64,000 nucleotides of DNA, from assembly GCA_030681895.1 (NCBI GenBank), contig JAUXRI010000300.1, positions 34,784 to 98,783 of the forward strand, in the 5' to 3' direction. Shown piece by piece: positions 41,392 to 50,571 of this stretch (position 1 is the stretch's first letter; every line of letters begins with the position of its first letter). The notes beneath the pieces are model-generated. The model made no database searches and had not been told where the DNA came from. It saw nothing but the letters and a program-made list of their open reading frames with translations. The position numbers and the translations under genes are program-made. This DNA is from Myxococcales bacterium (GTDB lineage: Bacteria; Myxococcota; Myxococcia; Myxococcales; Myxococcaceae).

Positions 41392-42903
41392 ATGGGCATG
41401 GAGCTGAAACAGAGCCTCAAGATGTCGCAGTCGCTCGTGATGACGCCGCAGCTGCAGCAGGCGATCAAGCTGCTGCAGCTCTCGCGCATGGAGCTGATCG
41501 AACAGGTCCGAGAGGAGATGGAGCAGAACCCGCTCCTCGAGACCCCTGACGACACCGTCGAGGGCGACATGGCCGACAAGGCGCCCGGCGAGGCGTCGCT
41601 CGAAGCCGACACCAGCGAGCAGCGCGCCGACTACGAGACGCCCATTCCCGAGAAGGCCCAGGAGGTGACTCCGGAGAAGGGCCCCGGCGAAGACATCGAC
41701 TGGGATCAGTACCTCAACAGCTACCAGTTCAACGAGCCCACGACGCCCTCCAACAAGGGCAACGTCGATCTCGAAGACCTGCCGTCCTTCGAAGCCAACA
41801 TGGTGAAGAAGGAGGACCTGGTCGATCACCTGCACGAGCAGCTGTCGGGCGTGCGCCTCAACGACGCCGAGCTGCGCGCTGCCGAGCTGATCATCGGCAA
41901 CCTCGACGACGACGGGTACCTGAAGCTGCCCGACGTCGACGGCGATCCCCTCATCCGCATCGCCAACGAAGGCGACATTCCGATGGCGGTCGCCGAGAAG
42001 ACGCTCAAGCGCATTCAGCAGCTCGACCCCAAGGGCTGCGCCTGCCGCGACCTGCAGGAGTGTCTGCTGGTGCAGCTCCAGGGCCTTCACGACCCCTGCG
42101 CCGCCATGCTCGGGGCGATCCTCAAGAAACACATGAAGCTGCTCGAGTCGAAGAACTACCCGGCCATCGCGCGCGATCTGAAGGTCTCGCTCGATGAGGT
42201 GGTGGCGGCGGCGAGGCTGTTGCCGCGGCTCGACCCCAAACCCGGCCGCAACTTCTCAGGCGACGACGCGCAGTACATCACCCCCGATGTCTACGTGTAC
42301 AAGATGGGCGAAGAGTACACGGTGGTGCTCAACGACGACGGCCTCTCGAAGCTGCGCATCTCGGGCGCGTATGCCCAGGCGCTCCGCGGTGGCCGGCTGC
42401 CCTCGGGACAAACGAAAGAGTTCGTGCAGGAGAAGCTGCGCAGCGCGATGTGGCTCATCCGCTCCATTCACCAGCGCCAGCGCACCATTCACAAGGTGAC
42501 CGAGAGCATCGTGAAGTTCCAGCGCGAGTTCTTCGATCGCGGCATCGCCTTCTTGAAGCCGCTCATTCTTCGCGACGTCGCCGAGGACATCGGCATGCAC
42601 GAGTCGACCGTCTCGCGCGTCACCACCTCGAAGTACGTGCACACGCCGCAAGGCATCTTCGAGCTGAAGTACTTCTTCAACTCCTCCATCGCGCGCACTG
42701 GCGGCGACGACATCGCCAGCGAGGCCGTGAAGAACCACATCAAGCAGATCGTGGGCCAGGAAGACGCGAAGAACCCGTACTCCGACCAGAAGATCGTCGA
42801 GCTGCTCAAGGCGCAGGGCATCGAGATCGCCCGGCGCACGGTGGCCAAGTACCGCGAGGTGCTCGGCGTGCTTCCGTCAAGCAAGCGCAAAAAGTACTTC
42901 TAA
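41392..42903 (+). CDS. rpoN: RNA polymerase sigma-54 factor RpoN
   Basis: 503 residues. The N-terminal activator-interacting region is typical (ELKQSLKMSQSLVMTPQLQQ, AIKLLQLSRMELIEQVREEM). An acidic linker (about 55-110) precedes the core-binding domain (LVDHLHEQLSGVRLNDAELR). The HTH (SIVKFQREFFDRGIAFLKPL) and the C-terminal RpoN box ARRTVAKYRE close the protein. Sigma-54 directs polymerase to -24/-12 promoters that need enhancer-binding ATPases, which are central to myxobacterial development. AGGGGA precedes the ATG. It is followed by a response regulator, a PilZ-type gene and hpf. Confidence 0.97.
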   Translation: MGMELKQSLKMSQSLVMTPQLQQAIKLLQLSRMELIEQVREEMEQNPLLETPDDTVEGDMADKAPGEASLEADTSEQRADYETPIPEKAQEVTPEKGPGEDIDWDQYLNSYQFNEPTTPSNKGNVDLEDLPSFEANMVKKEDLVDHLHEQLSGVRLNDAELRAAELIIGNLDDDGYLKLPDVDGDPLIRIANEGDIPMAVAEKTLKRIQQLDPKGCACRDLQECLLVQLQGLHDPCAAMLGAILKKHMKLLESKNYPAIARDLKVSLDEVVAAARLLPRLDPKPGRNFSGDDAQYITPDVYVYKMGEEYTVVLNDDGLSKLRISGAYAQALRGGRLPSGQTKEFVQEKLRSAMWLIRSIHQRQRTIHKVTESIVKFQREFFDRGIAFLKPLILRDVAEDIGMHESTVSRVTTSKYVHTPQGIFELKYFFNSSIARTGGDDIASEAVKNHIKQIVGQEDAKNPYSDQKIVELLKAQGIEIARRTVAKYREVLGVLPSSKRKKYF

Positions 42904-42954
42904 GCAGGCCGTCGCCGATTTGCGGAACGCTTCAGTTCGTGGGGGACTCGACAC

Positions 42955-43335
42955 ATGTCTATGCCTGACGTGCTGATCGTCGATGACGATCGCCTGCTCC
43001 GCACCATGTTGAAAGACGCGCTCGCCGACGTGCCGTGCAACGTCCGTGAGGCCGACTCGGGCGACGCCGCCATCGTCGCCATCGCCGAGAAGCGGCCGCA
43101 GGTGCTGCTGCTCGATCTGATCATGCCAGGCAAGAGCGGGCTCGACCTGCTCAAGACCTTCTCGCAGCACGGGCCCGCGATGCGCATCGTGGTGATCTCG
43201 AGCCTCGACGCCGAGTCGCTCGTGCAGCAGGCCCTCAAAGACGGCGCCCATGGCTTCTTGTCCAAGCCGTTCCACCCGCTCGACGTGCAGAACGTGGTGA
43301 GGGCCGCGCTGGAGGCCGCCGAGGGCGCGCCATGA
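42955..43335 (+). CDS. Single-domain response regulator
   Basis: 126 residues, receiver domain only. The phosphoacceptor is Asp54 in LLLDLIMPG, the acidic pair is at residues 10-12, the switch Ser is in VVISSLD (about 82) and Lys104 is in FLSKPFHPLD. Without an output domain it works by protein interaction. The stop overlaps the start of the GYF/PilZ-type gene (ATGA), so that protein may be its target. Confidence 0.93.
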   Translation: MSMPDVLIVDDDRLLRTMLKDALADVPCNVREADSGDAAIVAIAEKRPQVLLLDLIMPGKSGLDLLKTFSQHGPAMRIVVISSLDAESLVQQALKDGAHGFLSKPFHPLDVQNVVRAALEAAEGAP

Positions 43336-44150
43336 CGGTCGCTCAGTACTGGCTGGCCGACAGTGAAGCGCGCGTGCTGGGGCCCGTCGCCCTCGACGTG
43401 GTGCGCGATCTCGCCATGCGCGGCAAGCTCAACGACGTGCGCGCCGTCTCGCGTGATGGGCGCCAGTTCGTGCCGCTGCGTGAGGTGCCCGAGATTCAAG
43501 CCGCGCTCGCGCCGCCACAGGGCGATGAGGTGGCCCGCGCGCAGTACGACGCGACCCGGCAGATCCGCGAGTGGCTCGAGTCGATCAAGGGCCGCGCCAC
43601 CCACGAGGTGCTGCGCGTGCCGGCCACCGCGTCGAAAGAGGCTGCCCGCGCGGCGTTCTTCGCCCTGGTGCACCGCTACCTTCCCAGCCGGCTGCCACCC
43701 GAGGCGACGCCCGAGCTGCGGCTGGCCTGCGAAGACGCCTTCCTGGTGCTCTCCGAGCGCATGGTCGACTTCGAGAAGAAGGGCCGCACGAGCCCACCCG
43801 CCGTCGCCCCCAAAGCCCAGGCCCTGCCCAACACCACGGCCAGCGTCACGTGGCGTGGCGGCATGATTCACGTGAAGTTGTCGCTCCCGCGCGGTGACGC
43901 CCGTCCATTCACGATGGACACCGAGGCCAGCTGGAAGGCGGACGCCCTCTTCGTGGTCTCGAGCGAGCGGGTGATGGTGGGCACGCCCGTCGAGGTCACC
44001 CTCACCTTCGAAGGCCACGTCACCCAGATTCACGCCACCGGCCGCGTCATCGGCGTGACGGCGAACGTCGGGTTCGGCCTCAAGATGCTCGACCTCGGGG
44101 AGCACCAGCGCAGCATCATTCGGACCTGGGTCGCGCGCGCGCAGGCGTAG
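43332..44150 (+). CDS. Protein with GYF-like N-terminus, DnaJ-like middle and PilZ-like C-terminus
   Basis: 272 residues coupled to the response regulator. The first 60 residues (AQYWLADSEARVLGPVALDV ... AVSRDGRQFVPLREVPEI) resemble GYF_2-type domains common in Myxococcota. Residues 90-140 (HEVLRVPATASKEAARAAFF, ALVHRYLPSRLP) look like the DnaJ-like helical segment found in such proteins. The end (about 185-265: VMVGTPVEVTLTFEGHVTQI, ATGRVIGVTANVGFGLKML) fits a PilZ-type beta-barrel. The RxxxR of c-di-GMP-binding PilZ is not evident, so c-di-GMP binding is uncertain. Confidence 0.7.
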   Translation: MTVAQYWLADSEARVLGPVALDVVRDLAMRGKLNDVRAVSRDGRQFVPLREVPEIQAALAPPQGDEVARAQYDATRQIREWLESIKGRATHEVLRVPATASKEAARAAFFALVHRYLPSRLPPEATPELRLACEDAFLVLSERMVDFEKKGRTSPPAVAPKAQALPNTTASVTWRGGMIHVKLSLPRGDARPFTMDTEASWKADALFVVSSERVMVGTPVEVTLTFEGHVTQIHATGRVIGVTANVGFGLKMLDLGEHQRSIIRTWVARAQA

Positions 44151-44333
44151 GCGGCTGGGCGCGGAACTGCGCGCACGAGGCGGCGAACGCTGAGCACGCG
44201 AGTCAAGCGGCGCGACTCAATGGGCGCGCCGAGCCTGATCTCTCATTGCCTTTGTGACGCGCGTGGCGTGGAATCGCCGGCGAGGTCGCGGGCTCTCAAC
44301 TCATTCCCCGCACCCACCACGGAGGTCAAACCC

Positions 44334-44924
44334 ATGCAGATGAACATCACCTTCCGGCACGTCGACCCGATCGAGTCGCTCAAGACGTACGCCCAGGAGA
44401 AGGTGGAGCGGGTGAACAAGTACCTCGACACGGCCAGCGAGGCTCACGTCGTGCTGTCGGTCGAGAAGCACCACCACCAGGCGGACATCACGATCCACTC
44501 CGGCCGGTACATGCTGCGCGGCAAGGAGCGCAGCCAGGACATGTACGCGTCGATCGATCTGGCGATGGACAAGATCGAGCGCCAGCTCAAGCGCTACAAG
44601 GAGCGCCTCAAGGAGAAGCACGGCCGCGATCGCGTGCACCACCGCCTCGACCTCGTCGAGCAGATGAAGTGGCGCCACCAGATCTTCGAGTCCGCCTCTG
44701 ACGAAGCGAGCGACCAGTCGCCGAAGATCATCAAGAAGAACGAGTTCCTCGCGCACCCGATGTCGGTCGAAGAGGCCGTCGTGCAGATGGACCTCATCAA
44801 CAACGACTTCTACGTCTTCACCAACAGCACCACGATGGAGATGAACGTCGTGTACCGCCGGAAGGATCACACGTTCGGGCTGATCGAAGCCTCGGCCGTC
44901 GAGAAGCGCTCGCTGGTCGGCTGA
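44334..44924 (+). CDS. hpf: Long-form ribosome hibernation promoting factor (HPF/RaiA)
   Basis: 196 residues from the ATG at 44334, chosen for the GGAGG ten bases upstream; upstream starts give a non-homologous extension. The N-terminal ribosome-binding domain (MNITFRHVDPIESLKTYAQE ... HQADITIHSGRYMLRGKERS ... YASIDLAMDKIERQLKRYKE) is followed by a C-terminal dimerisation domain (about 135-196, HPMSVEEAVVQMDLINNDFY). Long HPF dimerises 70S ribosomes into inactive 100S. Its place after rpoN is conserved in many proteobacteria. Confidence 0.95.
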   Translation: MQMNITFRHVDPIESLKTYAQEKVERVNKYLDTASEAHVVLSVEKHHHQADITIHSGRYMLRGKERSQDMYASIDLAMDKIERQLKRYKERLKEKHGRDRVHHRLDLVEQMKWRHQIFESASDEASDQSPKIIKKNEFLAHPMSVEEAVVQMDLINNDFYVFTNSTTMEMNVVYRRKDHTFGLIEASAVEKRSLVG

Positions 44925-44945
44925 GCCTGCTCTTCCGACTCGCGC

Positions 44946-46778
44946 CTACGGTTGTCCGGGGCTGGACGCGGGCAGAGACGCACTCTCTGCCTGCACGGCC
45001 TCGGGCAAGCGCCGGCCATTCACGTCGAGCCCGAACCCGAACGGCATCTGAGGCATCGCCACCGGGAGCCGGCCCGTCGGCGCCAGCTCTCCCACCAGCG
45101 CCCGCACCGCCGCCTCGGCCATCGACTCGCGATACGAATAGACCGTGAGCACGGCCGCGGCTGAGGGCACCTGAGCGCCGAGGTAGGGCGCTCCCATCAC
45201 CACCACCACCACCGGCTTCCCCGAGAGCTGCGCCACCGTCGCGAGCTCGATCTGGTGTGAGTTGACGACGCCCACCACCACCACGTCGGCGTGCTCGGCC
45301 AGGGCCTTCACCTGTCGCTTGAGCGCCAGCCGCTCCTTCTCCTTCGGCCACGCAGGCACCACCAACGCGACCGTCGACGGCAGCCGCGCCTGCAGCTCGG
45401 TCGCGAGCACCGACTCTGCGGTGATGACGAGCGCGCGGCTGTTCTTCGGGAGCGGAAACACCTTCGCGTCCGTGCGCAGTAAGGTCACGGCCGCGGTCGC
45501 AATGCGTTTGACGACGTCGTGATCCTTCCCCAGGCCCGCCAGCCGTTCGGCCTTCGGCGGGAGCGGCTCGAACACTCCGCGCGCCAGCTTCGCGCGCAAC
45601 ACCCGGCTGACGGCTTGATCGAGGCGTCGCTGCGAGACGACACCGCTCTCGAGCGCCTGCAGCAGCGCGCTGCGCACCTCGTTCACCTTCTCGAGCCGCC
45701 AGGGCACCAACACCATGTCGGCGCCGGCGTTGATCGCCAGCACCGCCGCGTGGCCCACGCCGTACCGGGCGTCGATCGCGTCCATCTCGAGCTCGTCAGT
45801 CAACACCAGCCCGTCGAAGCCCAGCTCGTCGCGAAGCACGTCACCGAGCACGTGGTGCGAGAGCGTGGCGGGCGTCGAGTCGCCGTTCGAGAGCGTCGGC
45901 GTGGCGATGTGCGCCGTCATCATGCCGTCGAGGCCCGCGTGCATCGCCGCGACGAAGGGCCGCAGCTGACCGCGAAGCACGGCCTCTGGCGCCGTCACCA
46001 CGGGCAGCCCCTTGTGCGAATCGGCCTCGACCGCGCCATGGCCGGGGAAGTGTTTGGCCACCGTCACCACGCGCGCCGCCTGCTGCCCACGAACGAACTG
46101 CACGCCGAGCTCGCTCACCAGGCCGATGTCGTCGGAGAACGCGCGGATTCCAATCACCGGGTTGCGCGGGTTCGAGTTCACGTCGAGCACCGGCGCCAGG
46201 TTCATGTTGAAGCCGAGCCGGCGCAGATCATCGCCCTGCGCGCGGCCCGCCTCGTAGGCCAGCTGCGCGTCACGCGTGGCGCCGAGCACCATGTTCCCCG
46301 GCAGCACCACGTTCCGGTCCGACAGGCGCACCACGTTGCCGCCCTCTTGATCGACGGCGATGAAGGGCGGCACGGCCGGAAGGAGCGCGCGCAGATCGTC
46401 GTTGAGCTGGGCGACCTGCTCCGCGGTGTCGATGTTGCGCTTGAAGAGACACACGCCGCCGACCCGACGCCCTTTGACGAGTTCGACCACGGGCTCGTCG
46501 ACGGTCAGGCCCGAGAAGCCGACCATCATCACCTGGCCGACCTTCTCCTCGAGCGACATGCGGGCGAGGAGCGCGACCTCTTTGGGCACGGGGCCCTGCG
46601 TCGGCGCTGGCGTCACGGGCGCGCTCGTCGGCACGGTGGCCGGCGCGCGTTTCACGGCCTTTCGGGAGCTCTCCCAGAAGGGGCGGTCGGCCGCGGGCAG
46701 CACCTCACGCTCGTGGGCGCACGCGGCGAGCAACAAGAGCCCCGCCAGCGCTCGATGAGTCAGTTCCTGCTTCGCCAC
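44946..46778 (-). CDS. nagZ: Glycoside hydrolase family 3 lipoprotein (NagZ-like beta-N-acetylhexosaminidase)
   Basis: 610 residues. Lipobox LLAAC gives a lipidated Cys, so the enzyme is membrane-anchored outside the cytoplasm, unlike classical cytosolic NagZ. A Pro/Thr linker precedes the GH3 barrel. The NagZ motif KHFPGHGAVEADSH is present, with nucleophile Asp in VLTDELEMDAI. FIAVDQEGG and RAFSDDIGLVSELG are also typical. A C-terminal GH3-C-type domain (about 430-590) makes it longer than NagZ of E. coli (341). It would cleave GlcNAc from peptidoglycan or other glycans. It lies on the opposite strand between hpf and ptsN. Confidence 0.9.
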   Translation of the reverse strand: MAKQELTHRALAGLLLLAACAHEREVLPAADRPFWESSRKAVKRAPATVPTSAPVTPAPTQGPVPKEVALLARMSLEEKVGQVMMVGFSGLTVDEPVVELVKGRRVGGVCLFKRNIDTAEQVAQLNDDLRALLPAVPPFIAVDQEGGNVVRLSDRNVVLPGNMVLGATRDAQLAYEAGRAQGDDLRRLGFNMNLAPVLDVNSNPRNPVIGIRAFSDDIGLVSELGVQFVRGQQAARVVTVAKHFPGHGAVEADSHKGLPVVTAPEAVLRGQLRPFVAAMHAGLDGMMTAHIATPTLSNGDSTPATLSHHVLGDVLRDELGFDGLVLTDELEMDAIDARYGVGHAAVLAINAGADMVLVPWRLEKVNEVRSALLQALESGVVSQRRLDQAVSRVLRAKLARGVFEPLPPKAERLAGLGKDHDVVKRIATAAVTLLRTDAKVFPLPKNSRALVITAESVLATELQARLPSTVALVVPAWPKEKERLALKRQVKALAEHADVVVVGVVNSHQIELATVAQLSGKPVVVVVMGAPYLGAQVPSAAAVLTVYSYRESMAEAAVRALVGELAPTGRLPVAMPQMPFGFGLDVNGRRLPEAVQAESASLPASSPGQP

Positions 46779-46883
46779 GAGGCCGGCAGGCTACACGCGC
46801 ATCACGGGGGACGCACGAGAATGGCGTTGGTCTGCTCGCGCGTCTTGCAGGTCACTACGAGCCTCAGCTATCAGCCGCGGACG

Positions 46884-47345
46884 ATGCGCATCGCGGAGTT
46901 CCTCAAGGCCGAGGCTGTCACCCCAACGCTGACCGCGACGACCAAGAGCGATGTGCTCAAGCAGCTGGCTCAGGCGCTCACCCGCGCCTGGCCCGGGGTG
47001 AGTGAAGAGCGCTTCCTGCAGGTCCTCGAGGAGCGCGAGAAGCTCGGCTCGACCGGCATGGAGAAGGGCGTCGCCATTCCTCACGGGCGCCTCGCCGAGC
47101 TGCCGACCCTCATCGCCTGTTTCGGGGTCTCGCGCGAAGGCGTCGACTTCGAGGCGCGCGATGGCCGGCCCTCTCAGTTCTTCTTCGCGCTCGTGGCTCC
47201 CGAGAACTCGGCCGGCCTGCACCTCAAGGCGCTGTCCCGGCTGTCGCGGCTGTTCCGCTCCGATGTGCTGAAAGACAACATCTTGTCCGCCACCGACGCC
47301 GGAACGGTGCACGCGCTGCTGCTCCAGGAAGACGCAAAAGCGTAG
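46884..47345 (+). CDS. ptsN: Nitrogen-regulatory phosphotransferase EIIA (PtsN)
   Basis: 153 residues starting at the ATG at 46884 (MRIAEFLKAEAVTPTLT). The phosphoacceptor His67 lies in GVAIPHGRL. The rest follows the EIIA fold (ACFGVSREGVDFEARDGRPS, FFFALVAPENSAGLHLKALS). PtsN takes phosphate from the PTS-Ntr chain and modulates nitrogen, potassium and envelope functions. Its presence near rpoN and hpf is a conserved arrangement. It lies on the opposite strand from the preceding hexosaminidase. Confidence 0.93.
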   Translation: MRIAEFLKAEAVTPTLTATTKSDVLKQLAQALTRAWPGVSEERFLQVLEEREKLGSTGMEKGVAIPHGRLAELPTLIACFGVSREGVDFEARDGRPSQFFFALVAPENSAGLHLKALSRLSRLFRSDVLKDNILSATDAGTVHALLLQEDAKA

Positions 47346-47404
47346 CGCCTGGCCACTCGTCGCATGACTGCAGGCGCCACCACGCCTAGGCTCGCGGCAG
47401 CCTC

Positions 47405-48268
47405 ATGGAAGTCGTCCTCCGCCCGATCAACGATCAGTTTCTGCGGCAGGTGGTCTTCCCTGCTTTCGAGCTGGGAGTCGTCGATGCCGTCCCGGCCATC
47501 GAGCACCTGCTCCGCCAATTGAACGACGAGGGCACCCGGGTGCTCCTCGAGCTGGTGCTCGAACACTCGGCCGACGGCAGCTTCTTCGGCCTCGCCGACG
47601 ATCGCTGGAGCGAGGCCGTCTACCGCCTGCTCTTCCACGAGTGGTTCCGAGACAGCGAAGGCTGGAGCATCTCACACCAGTACACGGGCTACGCCGGCCC
47701 CTGGGAAGAGACGTTTCACCTCGCGCTGATGCTCGAAGATCAGGCGTACCCCTACGCCGAAGACGAGAAGGCCGATCAGTTCCGCCGCGCGTTCTGGGCG
47801 ACGCCGCGAAAGAAGTTCGGGCTCGCGACGCTCCTCACCGGCACGTGGGACCCGCTGCCCACGTTCCCGCCTGATCAGGTGCTGACCGTCGACGGCAACG
47901 GCCTCTACAACCCGAAGGCGGGCGTCGCGCGCGCCGACTGGGCGTGGCGGCCGATGATCACCGTGAGCGAGTGGGCCGCGCGCATGCCGTCGGCCTTGAA
48001 CAACCTGCTCGATCGCGAGTCACGCCGCCTTCGCCCCGTCTCGGCGCCCGAGAAGCACGAGGTGCTCGACTACTGGCTCGGCCGCACCAGAGAGCCGCCC
48101 CTGCTCGCGGTGAGCTTCTCGGGCCTCGGGCCCCGCGCCAACGAGTGGATTCGTGAGATCGGCGCGCTCGCCCATGTCGTTCGCGACGCCGCCGACGCGC
48201 AGCAGGGCCTGACGGCGGTGATCAGCCGCAAGGGCAAGACGATGGACAACCTCGTCGACGATCGCTGA
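47405..48268 (+). CDS. Conserved-looking protein of unknown function
   Basis: 287 residues, cytosolic, with good coding bias. It begins MEVVLRPINDQFLRQVVFPA and contains aromatic-rich stretches (HEWFRDSEGWSISHQYTGYA, WEETFHLALMLEDQAYPYAE) and a TWDPLPTFPPDQV segment. No recognised domain. DUF-like proteins of this size occur in myxobacteria next to housekeeping genes. It is followed 37 bp later by cystathionine beta-synthase but need not be functionally linked. Confidence 0.7.
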   Translation: MEVVLRPINDQFLRQVVFPAFELGVVDAVPAIEHLLRQLNDEGTRVLLELVLEHSADGSFFGLADDRWSEAVYRLLFHEWFRDSEGWSISHQYTGYAGPWEETFHLALMLEDQAYPYAEDEKADQFRRAFWATPRKKFGLATLLTGTWDPLPTFPPDQVLTVDGNGLYNPKAGVARADWAWRPMITVSEWAARMPSALNNLLDRESRRLRPVSAPEKHEVLDYWLGRTREPPLLAVSFSGLGPRANEWIREIGALAHVVRDAADAQQGLTAVISRKGKTMDNLVDDR

Positions 48269-48305
48269 TCCGCCTGACGGAAATTGAAGGTATACGCGCC
48301 CCATC

Positions 48306-49667
48306 ATGAAGCGTGTCTACGACTCCGTCCTCGATGCCATTGGCAACACCCCGATGGTCAAGCTCAACAAGCTCGTCGGCCCGGCCGATGCGACCATCTA
48401 CGTGAAGCTCGAGTTCATGAACCCGGGCGGCGCCGTGAAGGACCGCATGGCCGTGCACATCGTGAACAAGGCCGAGAAGGATGGGCGCCTCAAGCCGGGC
48501 GGCACCATCGTCGAGAACACCTCGGGCAACACCGGCTTCGGCCTCGCGATGGTCGCGGCGGTGCGTGGCTACAAGTCGATCTTCACGATGCCGGACAAGA
48601 TGTCGTCGGAGAAGATCAACCGCCTCAAGGGCATGGGCGCGCAGGTCGTGGTGACGCCGACCAACGTGCCGGCCGAAGACCCGCGCAGCTACTACGAGAC
48701 GGCCAAGCGCATCGTGAAGGAGACGCCCAACTCGTTCTACCCGAACCAGTACCACACGCCTGACAACATCGAGGCGCACTACCTCTCGACGGGCCCTGAG
48801 ATCTGGGACCAGCTCGACGGCAAGATGGACTACTTCGTCGCGGGCCTCGGCACGGGCGGCACCATGAGCGGCGCCGGCAAGTACTTCAAAGAGAAGAACC
48901 CGAAGGTGCAGAACGTCGGCGTCGACCCGATCGGCAGCATCTACACGGGCTACTTCAAGACCGGCAAAGTCGGCGACTCGCACGTCTACAAGGTCGAGGG
49001 CATCGGCGAAGACATGGTGTGCGGCGCCATGGACTTCAAGGTGGTCGATCAGGTGCGGCAGGTCGACGATCGGCAGAGCTTCGTGATGGCCCGAAGGCTC
49101 GCGCGTGAAGAGGGCATCTTCGCTGGAGGCTCCTCGGGCGCCGCCGTGCACGTCGCCGTCGAGCTCGCGAAGGAGCTCGGCAAGGGCAAGACGATCGTCG
49201 TGGTGCTCCCCGACTCGGGCAACTCGTACGTGACGAAGTACTTCTCGGACGAGTGGATGCGCGACATGGGCTTCCTCGAAGAGAAGGGCCCCGGCACCAT
49301 CGCCGACATCCTCGGCAAGAAACCGCAGACGCTGGTGACGGCGAAGAAGGGTGAGCAGATCGGCCAGGTGATCGAGACCATGAAGCGCCACGGCATCTCG
49401 CAGATGCCCGTACTGAAGGACGACGGCTCGGCGCTCGGCATGATCCACGAGTACGATCTGCTCAATGGCCTGGTGAGCGGCGCGGTGAAGAAGGCCGACG
49501 CCATCGACGCATTGGTCGCTCCGCTCGACGGCGTCGTCACGAAGGAGATGACGATTCCTCAGCTCCGCCAGGTGTTCGCGCAGGACAACGTCGCGGTGGT
49601 GCGTGACGGCCAGAAGATCGTCGCCGTCGTCACCAAGCTCGATCTGATCGAGTTCCTCGCCGGCTGA
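48306..49667 (+). CDS. Cystathionine beta-synthase with C-terminal CBS domain pair
   Basis: 453 residues. A PLP-dependent enzyme that condenses serine (or O-acetylserine) with homocysteine. The PLP lysine is Lys45 in NPGGAVKDRMA. SGNTGFGLAMVAA and the GTGGTMSGAGKYFKE loop bind the cofactor phosphate and substrate. Two CBS modules make up the last 120 or so residues (LVTAKKGEQIGQVIETMKRH, ISQMPVLKDDGSALGM, PLDGVVTKEMTIPQLRQVFA); in human CBS this region is regulatory. The heme-binding N-terminus of the animal enzyme is absent. A cysteine-synthase reading is possible, but the CBS pair favours cystathionine beta-synthase. Confidence 0.9.
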   Translation: MKRVYDSVLDAIGNTPMVKLNKLVGPADATIYVKLEFMNPGGAVKDRMAVHIVNKAEKDGRLKPGGTIVENTSGNTGFGLAMVAAVRGYKSIFTMPDKMSSEKINRLKGMGAQVVVTPTNVPAEDPRSYYETAKRIVKETPNSFYPNQYHTPDNIEAHYLSTGPEIWDQLDGKMDYFVAGLGTGGTMSGAGKYFKEKNPKVQNVGVDPIGSIYTGYFKTGKVGDSHVYKVEGIGEDMVCGAMDFKVVDQVRQVDDRQSFVMARRLAREEGIFAGGSSGAAVHVAVELAKELGKGKTIVVVLPDSGNSYVTKYFSDEWMRDMGFLEEKGPGTIADILGKKPQTLVTAKKGEQIGQVIETMKRHGISQMPVLKDDGSALGMIHEYDLLNGLVSGAVKKADAIDALVAPLDGVVTKEMTIPQLRQVFAQDNVAVVRDGQKIVAVVTKLDLIEFLAG

Positions 49668-49920
49668 GTCGGACCTCGAGAGGCGACACGTTCGGTCGCC
49701 GCGACGTCGGGCACGCGTGCGTTCGCAAGAAGCTGCACGAAGACGCGAGTTCCCGGGACCACGACGAGCGAGAGAAGCCTCTCGCCTCGTCACGAATCGC
49801 TCCTCAGCGCCGCCGGCAGCACGCTCGGCGATTCGCCCCACGGCGAGTTCGCGCTGCGGCACCTGTCAGGGTCGACGCCTGCAGCACGCGGCAGCGCCGA
49901 CCCGAGAAGAACACCCGTGG
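49668..49920. other. Intergenic region without recognised feature
   Basis: 253 bp between cystathionine beta-synthase and the convergent methyltransferase gene. GC-rich, with no coding bias, hairpin with U-tract or motif that I can defend. It may hold a terminator for the upstream gene. Confidence 0.5.
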
Positions 49921-50571
49921 TCAATGAAGACGGCGCACGAGCACGCGCCAGTCGACCGAGCCGTGCGGGTTGCCGTCGAACGGCGCGGAGTGCTCGGCGA
50001 TCACCTCGAGATCGATCGGGAGCGGTACCCGGCCCGCGTCACCCACCAGCACCTCACGACCCAGGGCCCGATGGGCCCGCAGCCACGGCAACAGCCGCGC
50101 GGTCACCGCTTCGTCGAAGGTGAGATCGCCGACGAGCACGACGTCGCAGTCGAAGGACGCGGGGCTCAGCGTGAGCACGTCGACGGTCTTCGTCTCGAGC
50201 GTGACGCTGTTGGCCGTGGCGTTGAGGTGCGCGGCGACCGACGCGACTGGGTCGACGTCGGCGCACACCACGCTCGCGGCACCCGACGTCAGGGCCGCGA
50301 GCGCCTCGATGGCACCTCCGCTCCCGACGTCGAGCACCCGCTTGCCGTGCACCGACTCCCGATGATCGAGCAGCCACCGCGCGAGCGCCTGCCCACCCGG
50401 CCACGCGAACGCCCAGTACGGGAGCTCGAGGCCGTGCGCCTTCGCTTCGTCAGGCGTCGCACGCCACAGCGGGCTCGACGGCATGAGCAGGTGGAGCCGG
50501 AGCTCAGGCACGAGGGGCACCGACGACAGCTCCGTCACCGAGCGGACCAGCGCCTCGGAGTCCCCAGTCAC
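49921..50571 (-). CDS. Class I SAM-dependent methyltransferase (ETFB-lysine-methyltransferase-like)
   Basis: 216 residues if it starts at the GTG overlapping the riboflavin synthase stop (GTGA). The SAM-binding motif is KRVLDVGSGGAIEALAAL, with the acidic loop CADVDPVA. The preceding ELPYWAFAWPGGQALARWLL is characteristic of the METTL20/ETFBKMT-type protein lysine methyltransferases, which methylate the electron-transfer flavoprotein beta subunit. Coupling to riboflavin synthase would fit a flavoprotein target. Other substrates cannot be excluded. Confidence 0.8.
   Translation of the reverse strand: MTGDSEALVRSVTELSSVPLVPELRLHLLMPSSPLWRATPDEAKAHGLELPYWAFAWPGGQALARWLLDHRESVHGKRVLDVGSGGAIEALAALTSGAASVVCADVDPVASVAAHLNATANSVTLETKTVDVLTLSPASFDCDVVLVGDLTFDEAVTARLLPWLRAHRALGREVLVGDAGRVPLPIDLEVIAEHSAPFDGNPHGSVDWRVLVRRLH

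Noticed and set aside
45519..46800. N-terminal extension of ptsN running back over the NagZ-like gene
   Set aside because: The extension is antisense to the hexosaminidase. The Met at 46884 starts the conserved PtsN N-terminus.
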